Assembly (NCBI RefSeq): GCF_050908995.1
Contig: NC_135124.1
Coordinates: 8,618,001 to 8,682,000, forward strand
Origin: Andrena cerasifolii
Taxonomy: Eukaryota; Arthropoda; Insecta; Hymenoptera; Andrenidae
DNA length: 64,000 nucleotides
Reading direction: 5' to 3'
The stretch's first letter is position 1. Each line of letters begins with the position of its first letter. This document shows positions 1 to 12,100 of the stretch, one piece after another. Under the pieces are notes generated by a model. The model was given only the letters and a program-made list of their open reading frames with translations, had not been told where the DNA came from and did no database searches. The translations under genes and the position numbers were made by a program.

Positions 1-3000
1 TGGTCATGTCCATATTTCCCAGAACAAAGGAATGCCTTTATTTCCTACGAAGTGCGAAGACTACGAAGGACACATCTTCCCTTTCGTTCTTCAATACGCC
101 GCTACAGCTCGATGTCGCCCTAATCGGCATTCGACCAATGAGAGGAGACCGTGCTCGGTACGAACGGGAACGGCGATTTTCTACTTTTAACGTTTTATTA
201 AAAAGTTCAAGCATATTTGTACAACTAATGACGCTGAAAAATATTTGCGATTTTCTGTTCGCAATTCTTTTTTTATCCGATAACCTATAAGGTGATTAAT
301 CGTCATAATGCGCAATAAGTAACGGAAATATTGAATGTTGGCGGCAGCACCGTCGCTAAACGAGCGAATGCGGCGAAACGTTGGCGTAGCAACTTCAGTT
401 TGGCTTGAACGATCGCGGAGTTGAGTCGTTGCGTTGCTGTATATTAATCGTCCATAATTTAGGACATTTCATAAAAAATTTCATTTATTTCATTCGTTAC
501 TTTTCTCAATTTATTATAACCGCATCATGTTCAAGCCAACTAAGTGCATCCGGTCCGGTCGAAACGTTAGCGATTTAGCTTAGCTCCAGCCGCGTCTGCC
601 GTGTCTTCCGCGTGTGCAATTTGGTTTCATTGTCCCCCCGGACGATGGTCGTCCCCTTTCCATTTTTCATTCCTCTTTTTTGAATGTCGGTAAGGCGAAA
701 AAGAAGCTGCGTCTGGGAGTAATCGTGCTTTCGAGGTTTGACTCGCGACACGACGATGCCCGTGACGGTGCGACGCTATTACGCGGCCCGTTTTGCGCGG
801 TGATTAGACAGATGTTTTCGTCTGCGTTTCCTCGACGGCTTCTCAAGGTAATACGATTCTGGTGAGTCGGGCTAGAGGGGATCACACGTGTAAAATCGGT
901 AGCCCATCAGGGATCTAAGCGATTGTCGTTGAACGAAAGCGAAACGAACACTGTTCCTTTGCTTTGTTTCGTCGTCAAAATTCGCGTGTAAATAGGATAG
1001 CAACGAAAATGTTCCTACACTATTTACAATCACCTTCTCTTTCTCCCCGCGATGACTCATCAGATGAGACGGGCAATGTAACTGAGTTAGCACAGCTCCA
1101 CCATATGGGGCACGTTTCCGATCCGTTTTGAGGCCCTCCTCGATGAAGGAGATTGCCTACACCTAACGTTTTGAAGAAGCGGTTGCAATTTTTAGTCTGT
1201 AAACATTAGCTAGGGACCAGATTTTGAAAGTGCGTAGGGGGTGACTAGCACCTCCACCTCTTTCGCGGGTAGGTCATATAGGTGCTGTTCGTTTCCTCGG
1301 AAACGGTACAGTCATTTGATGCCACGATGATGTCTTCCGTGGTTCCCTTTTTAGCTTTGCAATGGAGGGTGGTTGGGCCGTCGGAATTAGGGTGAGTCAC
1401 CGTTTGCAGCAACCTCCTCGTGGTGTGACTTGGGAAATTTGTTACTTCGCTACTGAATTAACACAAATTTGCTAATGGCTGCAATAGTAGTAACTTCTTG
1501 TTCCACTGGGCTTTTCCACTACCCAGAAAATTCTATTCCGAAAGATATTTTGTAACACTAAAATGTGGGAAAGAAATCTGAGGGTCCAAAACCTATGTTC
1601 TTTTTTCTTCACTGCACGCGTATATGCACTCATGCTCGCGTACATAGAATAACGAAAATCCAAACTCTGAACCAGCACGCTATAGCACCGCTTCCTAAAG
1701 AACCCCGTAAACGAATGTATTCGTATGCCAAAGGATTATAATAAAGCCGGATATTCGTTCCACGTGTGAAATTCCTGATAATGTTCATTCGACGCCACAA
1801 CCTAACCTTAGCCTAACCTCCAACCTCACCAGTTAAGTTAATCAGAGTACACACGAGATTACAGTCGCAGGCGGCCATTTTCATTAGCGATAGACGCACG
1901 GCACGCAGCAGGCTACGGCGCGCAGGGTGTAACGCCGAACGCAACATGCGAGCGGCAGTAATGGGCGTTGGTGGGGGCCCGAGGCGGAGATAAGATGCAG
2001 TAATTTAGTTTGCGATCCATGACCTTATCGGCGACCAATCCGCTGATCGTATGGTGGAATGGGGAAATGCGTTAATGATTATCGATTAGACTACGAACGC
2101 GATTAGGACGTAGAACAGTCGTTGACCAGTGATCGACGCGGTTAGTGGAACGTCGTGCCGCGTGTTGGCAGGCGTTGAACGTGGCATGCCGAGTTTTCCA
2201 TTCGCTCGCAATCTAACCTCACTAGATTCTTACAAGGCTACGCCTGAAATCTCGAACGCTCGCTCCACCCGTGCTCGGAAAAGACATCGCTGGTACGGCC
2301 TGCACAAGAGGCGGTAGGTATTTCTACCCAATGATATTCAATTTCACGGATCACGACGCGTGGCACGCACGGTAAAGCGTACGAGTCGAACGACTTTTCT
2401 TTCGATCATAACCTCGAGCTTCTGCGGTTGCCTAGTTATACATCGCGTGTCAGCCTTCGTCACCGAGGTGACCTTTCATTCTTTTCCCCCGCTCCCTTCG
2501 TACAGACGCTCGACAGTGCATCCCGTATCTTTATGCACTGGATAATTGGCATCTTGTCCTATATACTTAAATAATAAAACAATCGAACGAAAGTGGGTCG
2601 GCAGTAGAAACACTCCGTCGATAAGAATACAGCGAGCGTATTGATTCCATCGTTTCCCGCCACATTCAAGCTCATCCTGAGAGATTTCACGGATCGCAGA
2701 GACTCGCGGTACGCCTGGATTTTCGTTTAAAATTATACCTGCGGACAAAGTTCAAGCTCGTGCCTGATTATGTAAATTTTGATAGTTAAGCCACGCTTAA
2801 CTGGCCGCTCGAGGCCGACAGGTTGATGGTTTCGTTAAGACCCGGGATTGCTGTTTGGTAGAAGCAGCTTTCGTGATTTCGAAATTGATACTTCAATCGA
2901 GAACGCTGGTGTGCCGAGTGACATACGCGAATGCTCCAACGTGCATCTACGGACAGTGGTTAACGTCATTCAGGTTTTTTTTCTACCTACTGGCGACTTT

Positions 3001-3158
3001 TTCCTAGCCGCTAATTCCACGCTCATTACATTACATCACGGTTCGTTGTGGATCATACAGTTAACGAAGTTATCAGTGCATTTGTGTTTTTACAGAGGAT
3101 CGAACCGTGCCGTCGACTATTAGACAAGTCGGTTCCTCGTGGTAAACAGAGTGAAGCC
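1..3158. other. Upstream region, no gene recognised
   Basis: No open frame here has recognisable protein features, and I see no RNA gene. The sequence is GC-moderate with scattered TAACC/TTAGG-like stretches (about 1798-1830), common in hymenopteran non-coding DNA. It probably holds the promoter and 5' untranslated region of the first ABCG gene, but no core promoter element can be placed. Confidence 0.4.
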
Positions 3159-6100
3159 ATGGTGGAGAACGGAAGGCAGAGCGGGCAGGCTGGCTTGATC
3201 AGCAATGGTGTCGATCGGTGAGCTAAATATTATCGAGTTTCAATCTCGAGCTGTCTCTCAAGCTTCATCGATACCCGGCTTGGTGTACCGTCAGGTTAAA
3301 TTCATCGCGCTGATGCGACTTGAGATTCGTCAAGTATAAACTGCATCCGTGTGCTGCACTCCACGCATGCTAAATTCTCGACACCTGTAGTGCCTCTATT
3401 TGGTCCCACACTCGCTATTCTGCACGGGCGATAGGTTCGATCGGATGATTCTGAATGAGGCGGCCGATGAAGTTGCAATTATCGAGCGTTTGAATTGTAT
3501 TAACACCGAGCGTGATCGGATGCTTTAAAAACCCGTGTATTATTTTTAACCGGTTTATGGAGCGCTCGTTTTTTTTCGACGAGCGGTCTCGTTCCCCCTC
3601 GAAGTTTTCGGGCCAGATCCCGATCGAGTTCCGATAACTCGGCCGATAAGAGAACGACGCGGCTCTGAAATTTGAAATCTCTCCGATGGACTTTGAGCTG
3701 TGGCTGCAGCAAATTACTCATGCCTGTTATACGCTCCCGTAGCTCGCGCTTTGTATTCACCGATACAGTCTCGTAAATTGCTTTTACAGCTGATCCGATG
3801 CGCAGGGCGAAGTATTTATCTGCCTCGTCGGTTCAGAAGAGTTATGAACGCTTTGAATTTCGTACGAAGCGTACGAGGAACACGCGGACACGCGCGGACT
3901 GCGAGGTCTATATAAAATCCTCTGCACAGGCACAGTAATTACATTCTTATCGTAACCACTAAACAACGGCAACTGCACGCGCGGACTTTGCGCTTCTGGT
4001 TGTGTAAGCGACCTTTATTCCAGCTAGCTTGGCGAAGCATCTCGCGATAGCTTCATTGACAATAACGCGTCAGTTTCTCCCAGCATTCAGATTCGCCTCG
4101 GTAACGAGCTCGGATTTCAGCTTGACAATCGAGGGGCCCGGTGGAAAACGGACACATGCCACCGCTTTATTATTTTTTTTTTCTTATGAGTTTTTTTACA
4201 CCACAGTGCAGGAACGAATTAAGGAGGTATACTCGTCTAGAAGGTCAATTTTTTGCCTTGCTTTAGGGTCGACGGACAAAAAAAGTACACGGTGTTTACC
4301 GCTGGGCATTATCCACGCGTATTCGTTAACATTTCAGTGAGTTCTAAAGAAACACTCAGCCATATATAATAATAATTAATGGAGATATTTATCATATCGT
4401 AAAACAGCTGCAAAAAACCAGTTGCCTCTTGGCGTGCACGATTCCGGTTGTTCCGCTAATTTCAAACATAAAAAACAAAAAGATTCTTAATCAGTAAGAG
4501 TGTGGCTGTAACCCGTAGCAGATTCATAAAGTAAAAAATTCACAAAATGGCAGCGCTTTGAATTTACTTCCATTTTTTTGCGTTTTCCGTGTTTAAACAG
4601 ACTTAAACAGCTGGGAAAAAAAGTTTCGACTTGAATCAGCTGCGGACTAGAATTACGTGTTTTCTGAAGGTGGGATATCATCGTGCACGTCGCTATGAAA
4701 AACACCGTTTTGAAAAAAACTCATATCTCCATTAATTATTATTATATATAGTTGATTTTTTTTTTACAACTTACTGCATTGTTAATAAATACGCGCGAAT
4801 AATGCTCATCGGTAAAAACTGTGTAGTTTTTTTATCCGTCTTCCCAAAAGAGGGCAGAGGATCTCATCCCTCTAATCGAGCACCCCCTGGAGGGGTGATT
4901 GCGCCTTGTTGGGCCGAAAAATAGGTAATTCTTTGTGAATTTTTTGTACAAAAACAGCGCGGCGAATTAATTTGAGGTTCCGTAGGCTGTTTTATTGTAT
5001 CTTGAGCTATTGTTTTTAATTTTTGTGTGACAATGAAAAACGAAAGCATGGCAGATACAGAATGCTGACTGAGAGCGCTGAAAAAATTTTCTTTCTTCCA
5101 TATTTTGTCATTTTGTTTCTTCCACATTTTGTATTATATAATAAACAAAATTCTTAATTATTTTTGGTGCTTTTACTTTAAAATAGACCGATTTAACATT
5201 ACCACGCGTTTCATATATATACCGTTGCATATTATACATAAAAAATATTGGTGTTTCTCGTTAATTTCGTATTTTTGCGTTTGGTTCCAAACTTATTGCC
5301 AGGGGTTGTATACCAACACAACGCATTCCACTTTCCAACTTGTCCCGGGTATTAGTATTGGTTGGGGTTAGATTAGCGCGGGGGCGCGTAAAGCATGGTA
5401 GCGAACCGATGTGAGTTTGGCGATGCTAAAAATGAGCCTGTGGTTACAAAATTTCAAAAATAAAAAATTGGGGGACGGAAGGGTTGCCGGGTAGGGAGCC
5501 TGTACCAATGTCCAAAAAAAAAAAATCCCCCAAAAAATTAACAATAATTTTTTATTAATATTTCGAAAGCTAATAAATACCCGAAGCTACAATTTTAGAT
5601 TTAGGGTCCACACCCTCTCCCCACCCCTACCCCAAACCTCATCTCTATCAGCCACCTTTCGGAATAATATCCAAATTGAGAACAATAGTTCAAGATACAA
5701 TAAAACAGCCTGCCAAACCTCAAATTACTTAGTCGAACCGTTTTTATACAAAAAAATCATACAAAATCACCTACTCTTCGACCCAACAAGGCGCAATCCC
5801 CCCTTAATGTCACAAAGAAACGACAATATATAGATACGTATGTACCCTGTGCCTGTTTGTCCACCGAGTCCCTAAATTTTTCTGTACCCTTCGGCCCCGC
5901 TTCGAGGTGAGATTCCGACCGCGAGAAATCCACGAGCACAGTGCACTGATCGGTGTTAGGCGAATCGATTGCGTAATTAATCCGTCAACGGATATCGCAG
6001 CATGTGCGTCGCGCCGGTGGATTACACTGCGATTTTCGCTGGAACAGCACAGGGCGCCAGAGAAATTGTTATGCCAGACGTTCGCGACACGCTTCCCATT

Positions 6101-9100
6101 TTCCAGCCATTTCCTCTGAAACACCACCCTCGGGCTGGAGCTATCGCAACAGGTGCAGCGGCACGCTTGGGACGACGGATCACTTCTTTACCCCGCCACC
6201 GACACGGACTAATATCGCCGTTGGTGCCGCTGCGCGTTCCACGTGTGCGTACACGGTGTACATGGAACGTACCGCCGCATTCGCGATATTGGGCCCGTTT
6301 CAGCGGGACACGCGAGCATATGCACGTGCCAGGCCGGCCGAGCGCATACCAAAGAGGAGACACGTCCTTCTAGATACATGCTAGCATGTGCATGCGTACA
6401 ATGACATCGTAATTTTCGTACGGGGTCTACGTGACTCGAGCCATGCGCGGTCCGCAGCAGAAAAATGTAACATCGAATGCTTAACATCGGCCGCGAGGTA
6501 TTGCGAGCGCTTGCATCGCGGCGGGAATAGGCGCGCACGCTGCACCATCAACAAGATAAACGAGCATTGCTATCGAGAAAAATATGCCACGTCCGCTGGA
6601 TCAGCTTTTATCTATTCCACAGAAGTTTCGTTCGACGGACGGACTCGATCTGCGACTCAATGGTTCAGGCCATATTCGCACGAGCGATGCGACGGTTATT
6701 CCTAATGCGAGCTGCGGATTCATTGTTACCAGCGCGCCGCTTCGGTACGCTTCACATCCATCATCATCGTGGCATTGCCAGGCGAACCAGCGGGTGCACA
6801 CCAGGAAACGAGACTAGCAAAATATCGACCGCCGCGCAGGATCGCTTGAAACGCACAAGCGGATATACGAGCCGTGCAATTATTGGCAATTGACTGTCCG
6901 CCTAGGTGCCCACGCATGGTGTTTTTTCCTGGCCGAGGATCGCCGAAGAGTTCTTTCATTCCGCCCAGCGACTGGCTCGCTTTCTGTACCGACGGCGAGC
7001 GCGCACGTAAGATTAGCGAGGGAGGCCGCGTTGCTCTTACAGAGTGCCGTAATGAACTACTTCGCTCCTTCATAAGTCCAACACGTACGGCGTGACGCCG
7101 ATGAAACGTGACGCGACCGGCGACGGACGTCAAAGCGCGGTGCTTTCTCGACGACGACATCCGCCGCGACTTATTGTCCTTTCGAGAACGCCGGGGAAAT
7201 GCAAATGGCCGTTAATCGCCTCGGCGAATAACGGGCGGCTCGCGAGATCCCCCCGGGCGATCCTTCTTCCATCGCATCTGCGGATCCGCGCGTGCCGGAG
7301 CGTTTGCAAAGTGTCGCAAACCTGTTCCCCTGAGCCCATCCTTCCCTGCCTCGTTAAAGGGTAATTATGACGATATTAACGTAATGCTTCCTGCAATTAC
7401 ATCGTTTCTTTGCCGTCGCTTAGACTCCTTAAATACCACGGTGACGGTGCGGTATCTTCTTCGGGAGCGTGTTCCGTCCCTCCGCGCTAGCCCCGCGAGC
7501 CGAGCTAGATCGCTGGAAAGCCTCGATAACGATTCCACGCCTCCCCCTCCGGGACGGCTTCTAACACTAAATTACGAACGCATCCTCCTGCACGCCCCGC
7601 GGAAAGAAGCGCGAGACAGAAGAGCCTCGCGCTCGCTTTGCTCGCCGGACTTAACGATCATGGTTAACGGGGAGGTCAGCACCAATGACGTCCTGCTTGA
7701 AAGATATTAGCCCGTCAGCTACGAGCGGGTAAGAGCCTTAACAAGCAGGGAACGGGCTAAGATAGCTAGCTCACTCGATTAAAAGAGGGCAGTCGGTAGA
7801 GGCTGGAGCTGAAAAAAGCTCGAGCTTAAGCTCGTCGCGCGTCAGACTTTGGCCGCGTGAACGGCGAACCCGCGTCGCCAATTCTCGTTCCGTTCGTTCG
7901 TTCCCTCGCCCGTCTTCCTTTGTCGCGTCGTTAAAAGGCGGCGGGCGAGAGGGAGAAGGAAGCAGTGGCAGAGCGAGAAGGAGCTGCCGTGGAGAGCAAC
8001 GACGGTCAATGGTGATGGCCGCGGTTGCAGCTAAACGGTAGAGTCAGGCAGTCAGTGAGTCTCGGGACAGCGAGGTTCGAGCATCGCGCACGACCCATCC
8101 AGCCGGCTGTACTTATCGCTGGATTCCTTCGAGCCCTTGTTGTCGGCACGGTCTTGGAACTTAAATATCGCCAATCGTTCGTGAGCGTGGCTGCGAGCAC
8201 CGCGAGTGTACCTACGGAACTCTCGAATAAAAGAGCGTCGCATGTTGGAGAACGTGGAGTTTATATGTCAGGATGCGCTCGCTGCCGATTCGAGAATAGA
8301 GTCGATGGTCTACGCAGTTCGTAACTCCGAAGGCACGGCCGTCTCTTTTTGTTCGACTTCCCACGCTCCGCTACAGCAATAATGTAAGGAACGAGGTTTA
8401 TTCCAACCCCCCACCCTCTCCCCTGCGGGGTAACGACCAATGTTTGCTTCCGCTGTTTACAGCTGTTCACTCCGCTTAAAATTGCTCGAAGCTCGGTCGC
8501 CCGATTCGAGGCGGGCCGTTCCCGCCAACCCGTAGTCAATGACGTTTGAAGTATTGCTGAAAGTTTTAAAGCGTTTCGTCACACCGACTCGGCATAAGTA
8601 ATGCCCGGTGTCCTGTTTGCATCTCTTTTCGCGGCTGAAAAGGTTAATGGGAAGCGTGACTTCGGACGTGAAACGCCGCGGCATTATTTTAACGCGGAAG
8701 CAAAGAACGGTAAAACTCGGCGGCTGGCCCTCCGTCTACGAAACGTTTCGCAGCGAACAGCAGCTCGGCGAGCGGCGCGAGCTCTCCAGCCGAGTGGCCT
8801 CAAGTCTCCCGAAACGAATAATTGTTTCAGGCGATGAATGAGACCGTGCGTTTAGTCGATCAGAAGAATCAAGTCTGACCGAAGAGCGACCGCGGCAGGA
8901 AGAGCGACCGATACGAAACTTCGTGCGCGTTTGAACGTGAACTGCGAGAAACTACGATAAAAGATGAAGCTTGAGGGGAATTGCTCGCGGGAGGAGAGTA
9001 CGAATGAGATTTTATTGCAACCTAGGAAGGTATCCGGGACCCGGCTACAGATCATACCTGTACAGCCGAAAACGATCACGCATCTCCCGAAAAGGCCCCC

Positions 9101-12100
9101 GGTTGATCTGGCGTTCACCGACTTGGCGTACAAGGTGCAGGAAGGACGTAAAAGCAGTAAGTACAGGAATGTCTATCGTTAAATAATTAAGCAGGGCTCG
9201 CTCGGCACTAGGACTTGGGACTATTTGTCGAATTCTTCGGTATCCGAATATTCGAATACTTCAGTTGCTCAATTATTTGGCGAATTTAATTCGAATATCC
9301 AAGTATTCGAATACTATTCGAATATCCAAGTATTCGAATACTATTCGAATATTTAAGTATCCGAATACTGATGTATTCGAATAGTATGGTGTGAATTATA
9401 AACCAAGTTCTTTAGGTTCATTTGACAGAGTGAAATCTTGTAAGCTAATTTTGACCCACCTCACACCGTAGTATTCGAATACATCAGTATATTCGAATAA
9501 TAACATTCGAATAATAACATTCGAATACTCAAATATTTGAATACATCAGTATTCGAATAATAACATTCGAATACTCAAATATTCCAATACTCAAATATTC
9601 GAATACTCAAATATTCGAATACTCAAATATTCGAATACTCAAATATTCGAATACTCAAATATTCGAATACTCAAATATTCGAATACTCAAATATTCGAAT
9701 ACTCAAATATTCGAATAGTCAAATATTCGAATACTCAAATATTCGAATACTCAAATATTCCAATACTCAAATATTCCAATACTCAAATATTCCAATACTC
9801 AAATATTCGAATACATCAGTATTCGACTAATAACATTCGAATACTCAAATATTCCAATACTCAAATATTCGAATACTCAAATATTCGAATACTCAAATAT
9901 TCGAATACTCAAATATTCCAATACTCAAATATTCGAATACTCATATATTCGAATACTCAAATATTCGAATACTCAAATATTCGAATACTCAAATATTCGA
10001 ATACTCAAATATTCGAATACTCAAATATTCGAATACTCAAATATTCGAATACATCAGTATTCGAATAATAACATTCAAATATTCGAATACATCAGTATTC
10101 GAATAATAACATTCGAATACTCAAATATTCGAAGTTTATTCGTAGCATTCGAATACTTGTAAAATATTCGAATAGTCCCAGCCCTACTCGGCACCCGTCA
10201 GACCGTACCTAACAGAATTGACTCGCGATTTCGGTTATCGCGTCCTCTCGCGCATCCTATAAATTCAGACGGCTGGAACTGGTTCCCGATGACATTGACC
10301 ACAAAGTGAAAGTAAAGGCAGCCTGCGTGAGAGAAGGACAGATCTGCGGCAGTGCAGTTCACGTGTTGTAACACATGCTCATCCCGCGACGATGTGTTCT
10401 TATCATAGCGCAGCGTAGCTGACGAGATAACGCGACGAACATAAAAGAAACACCCTGCCCGAGCGTTCGGAGCACGCTCCGAGCGCGTAACAGTAATATT
10501 TCGCCGGAGAGCGGCAATAATTCTCCAGCGATCAATCGCGGCTGGCTTGTTTAGAAACGAATGCAAGGGAGAAGGCTTCGCCTATCTTTCGCGAGGGAGA
10601 TATGACTTTCTACGTAGTTTGTGGAGCGCGGTCGGCCGAGGCGAGGGGAATTAGTGACCGAGATTTTGTAAGAAGACCGGTTGCGGCATAAGGCTTCAGA
10701 CACGATTTCCAAAGTACACGTTCCTAGTAGCTACTCGAAGGAAACGCTCTACGTTTACCTCGCGCTATTTGCAATGCGCGTTTGTTTAGGAATCTTAATA
10801 ATTCGCGAGCGGAGAGAAGGCGGCGCTGGAACAATGGACTGGGCAATTTGAAAAGGCGACTCTTTGTTCCTACTTATCGTTAATACTCAGGACTTACATA
10901 CCGTCCCACTTGCGGCAGCTGCGCGATAAAGCTCCGCTTCCCTGCCAGCGGGCTTGGCAGCATTTATACTCCCTTTTAGTATCCACATAAATAAGAAACC
11001 GTCTCGAGAGTTTCCCAGATTTCACGGATCTACCTTTCCGTTCGACGAACAATTAGCTGCCAGCTATTTAACATTCTTCCAGCCGCGCTGCTGCCTTTTA
11101 TACGTTAATATCGCGCGCAGTTTCGCACATGGCGTGCGGCCGGAGATATGCACGCACGCAAGTAGACCGATCGGTGCAATCTGACCGCGTGTAGAAAGTG
11201 AACGTGTACGTTGTACCATGACTTTAGCAATCCACGGTCTACGCAACTGGTAGCCTCTTCCAACCAGACTTTCCTCGGGCAATCGCGAGATTATCCCGCG
11301 CCGCTGCATTTAAACGCGTCGACTCGATATCGATTCAAACGACACGGGCGATGCACGCGTGTCCTTCGCGCCGCTCGGTTTGTCCGTGATCCTTTCATTC
11401 CATTCGCGTGGAATTTTCACATTATTCTTTTAAGACAAAGAAGTTATTGCGCCGAGAGGGTGATGGCCCCACGGTTAAATCAAGCAGCTAAATAGCTTCC
11501 CGACTAATTACTCGATCGCGTTTATAGGAACTTATTAAACGGGACGTTTCGCAAGAGATTATTCAGCCGGAAACTTTGCCGGCCACAGTTCGTGTCCCAG
11601 TTGACGGAGACGGAGTTCGCGCGCCTTATTTCCTTTCACATTCGCAACGGTCTTCGTATTTTTTAACGCTGCCAAGTAGTCGCGCACATGCGAACGTAAT
11701 TTCCCAATATCCATAACGCCTGGACGCTCGGGCCCAAGCTCCCATAGAAGGAAAGCCAACGTCGTCATCATCGGCAGCAGAATATCCAGCTTATGAAAGC
11801 GTAGACACTTTTCATCCTCGTGAATCGAGGTCTGATTCTCTCTGGCTAGATGGACAGGCGCGCTGTATTCGCGGGAGGAAGAAACCGCGGAGTCACGCGA
11901 TCTCGAATAGGTACACGCAGAACTATCGCGTCGCGTCAGGTAACAATACTTATACCGACTTGCCGTAACGCGTAATAAAGCGCAACGAAAACTCGCGCCG
12001 CGATCGAACAAATGTCATACGCTGCTTTAATTTCAACGCCAGGCAGAGAGCCCTAAGAATAATAACGCCCAGGTATAATGAAAGCCAACGAAAGGAACAC

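Noticed and set aside
6002..7160. Cluster of overlapping open frames of 100-144 codons on both strands
   Set aside because: They overlap on opposite strands in CpG-rich DNA, have no domain-like pattern, no splice-compatible borders and Arg/Ser/Pro-heavy composition typical of random GC-rich frames.
9530..10130. Regularly spaced short repeat resembling a CRISPR array
   Set aside because: Units are contiguous 16-bp satellite copies with no unique spacers, in an insect intron, inside a transposon with target duplications.
11559..12011. 150-codon minus-strand open frame
   Set aside because: No recognisable domain, low-complexity Arg/Ser content, and it lies within a large intron of ABCG A without a promoter or splice context.
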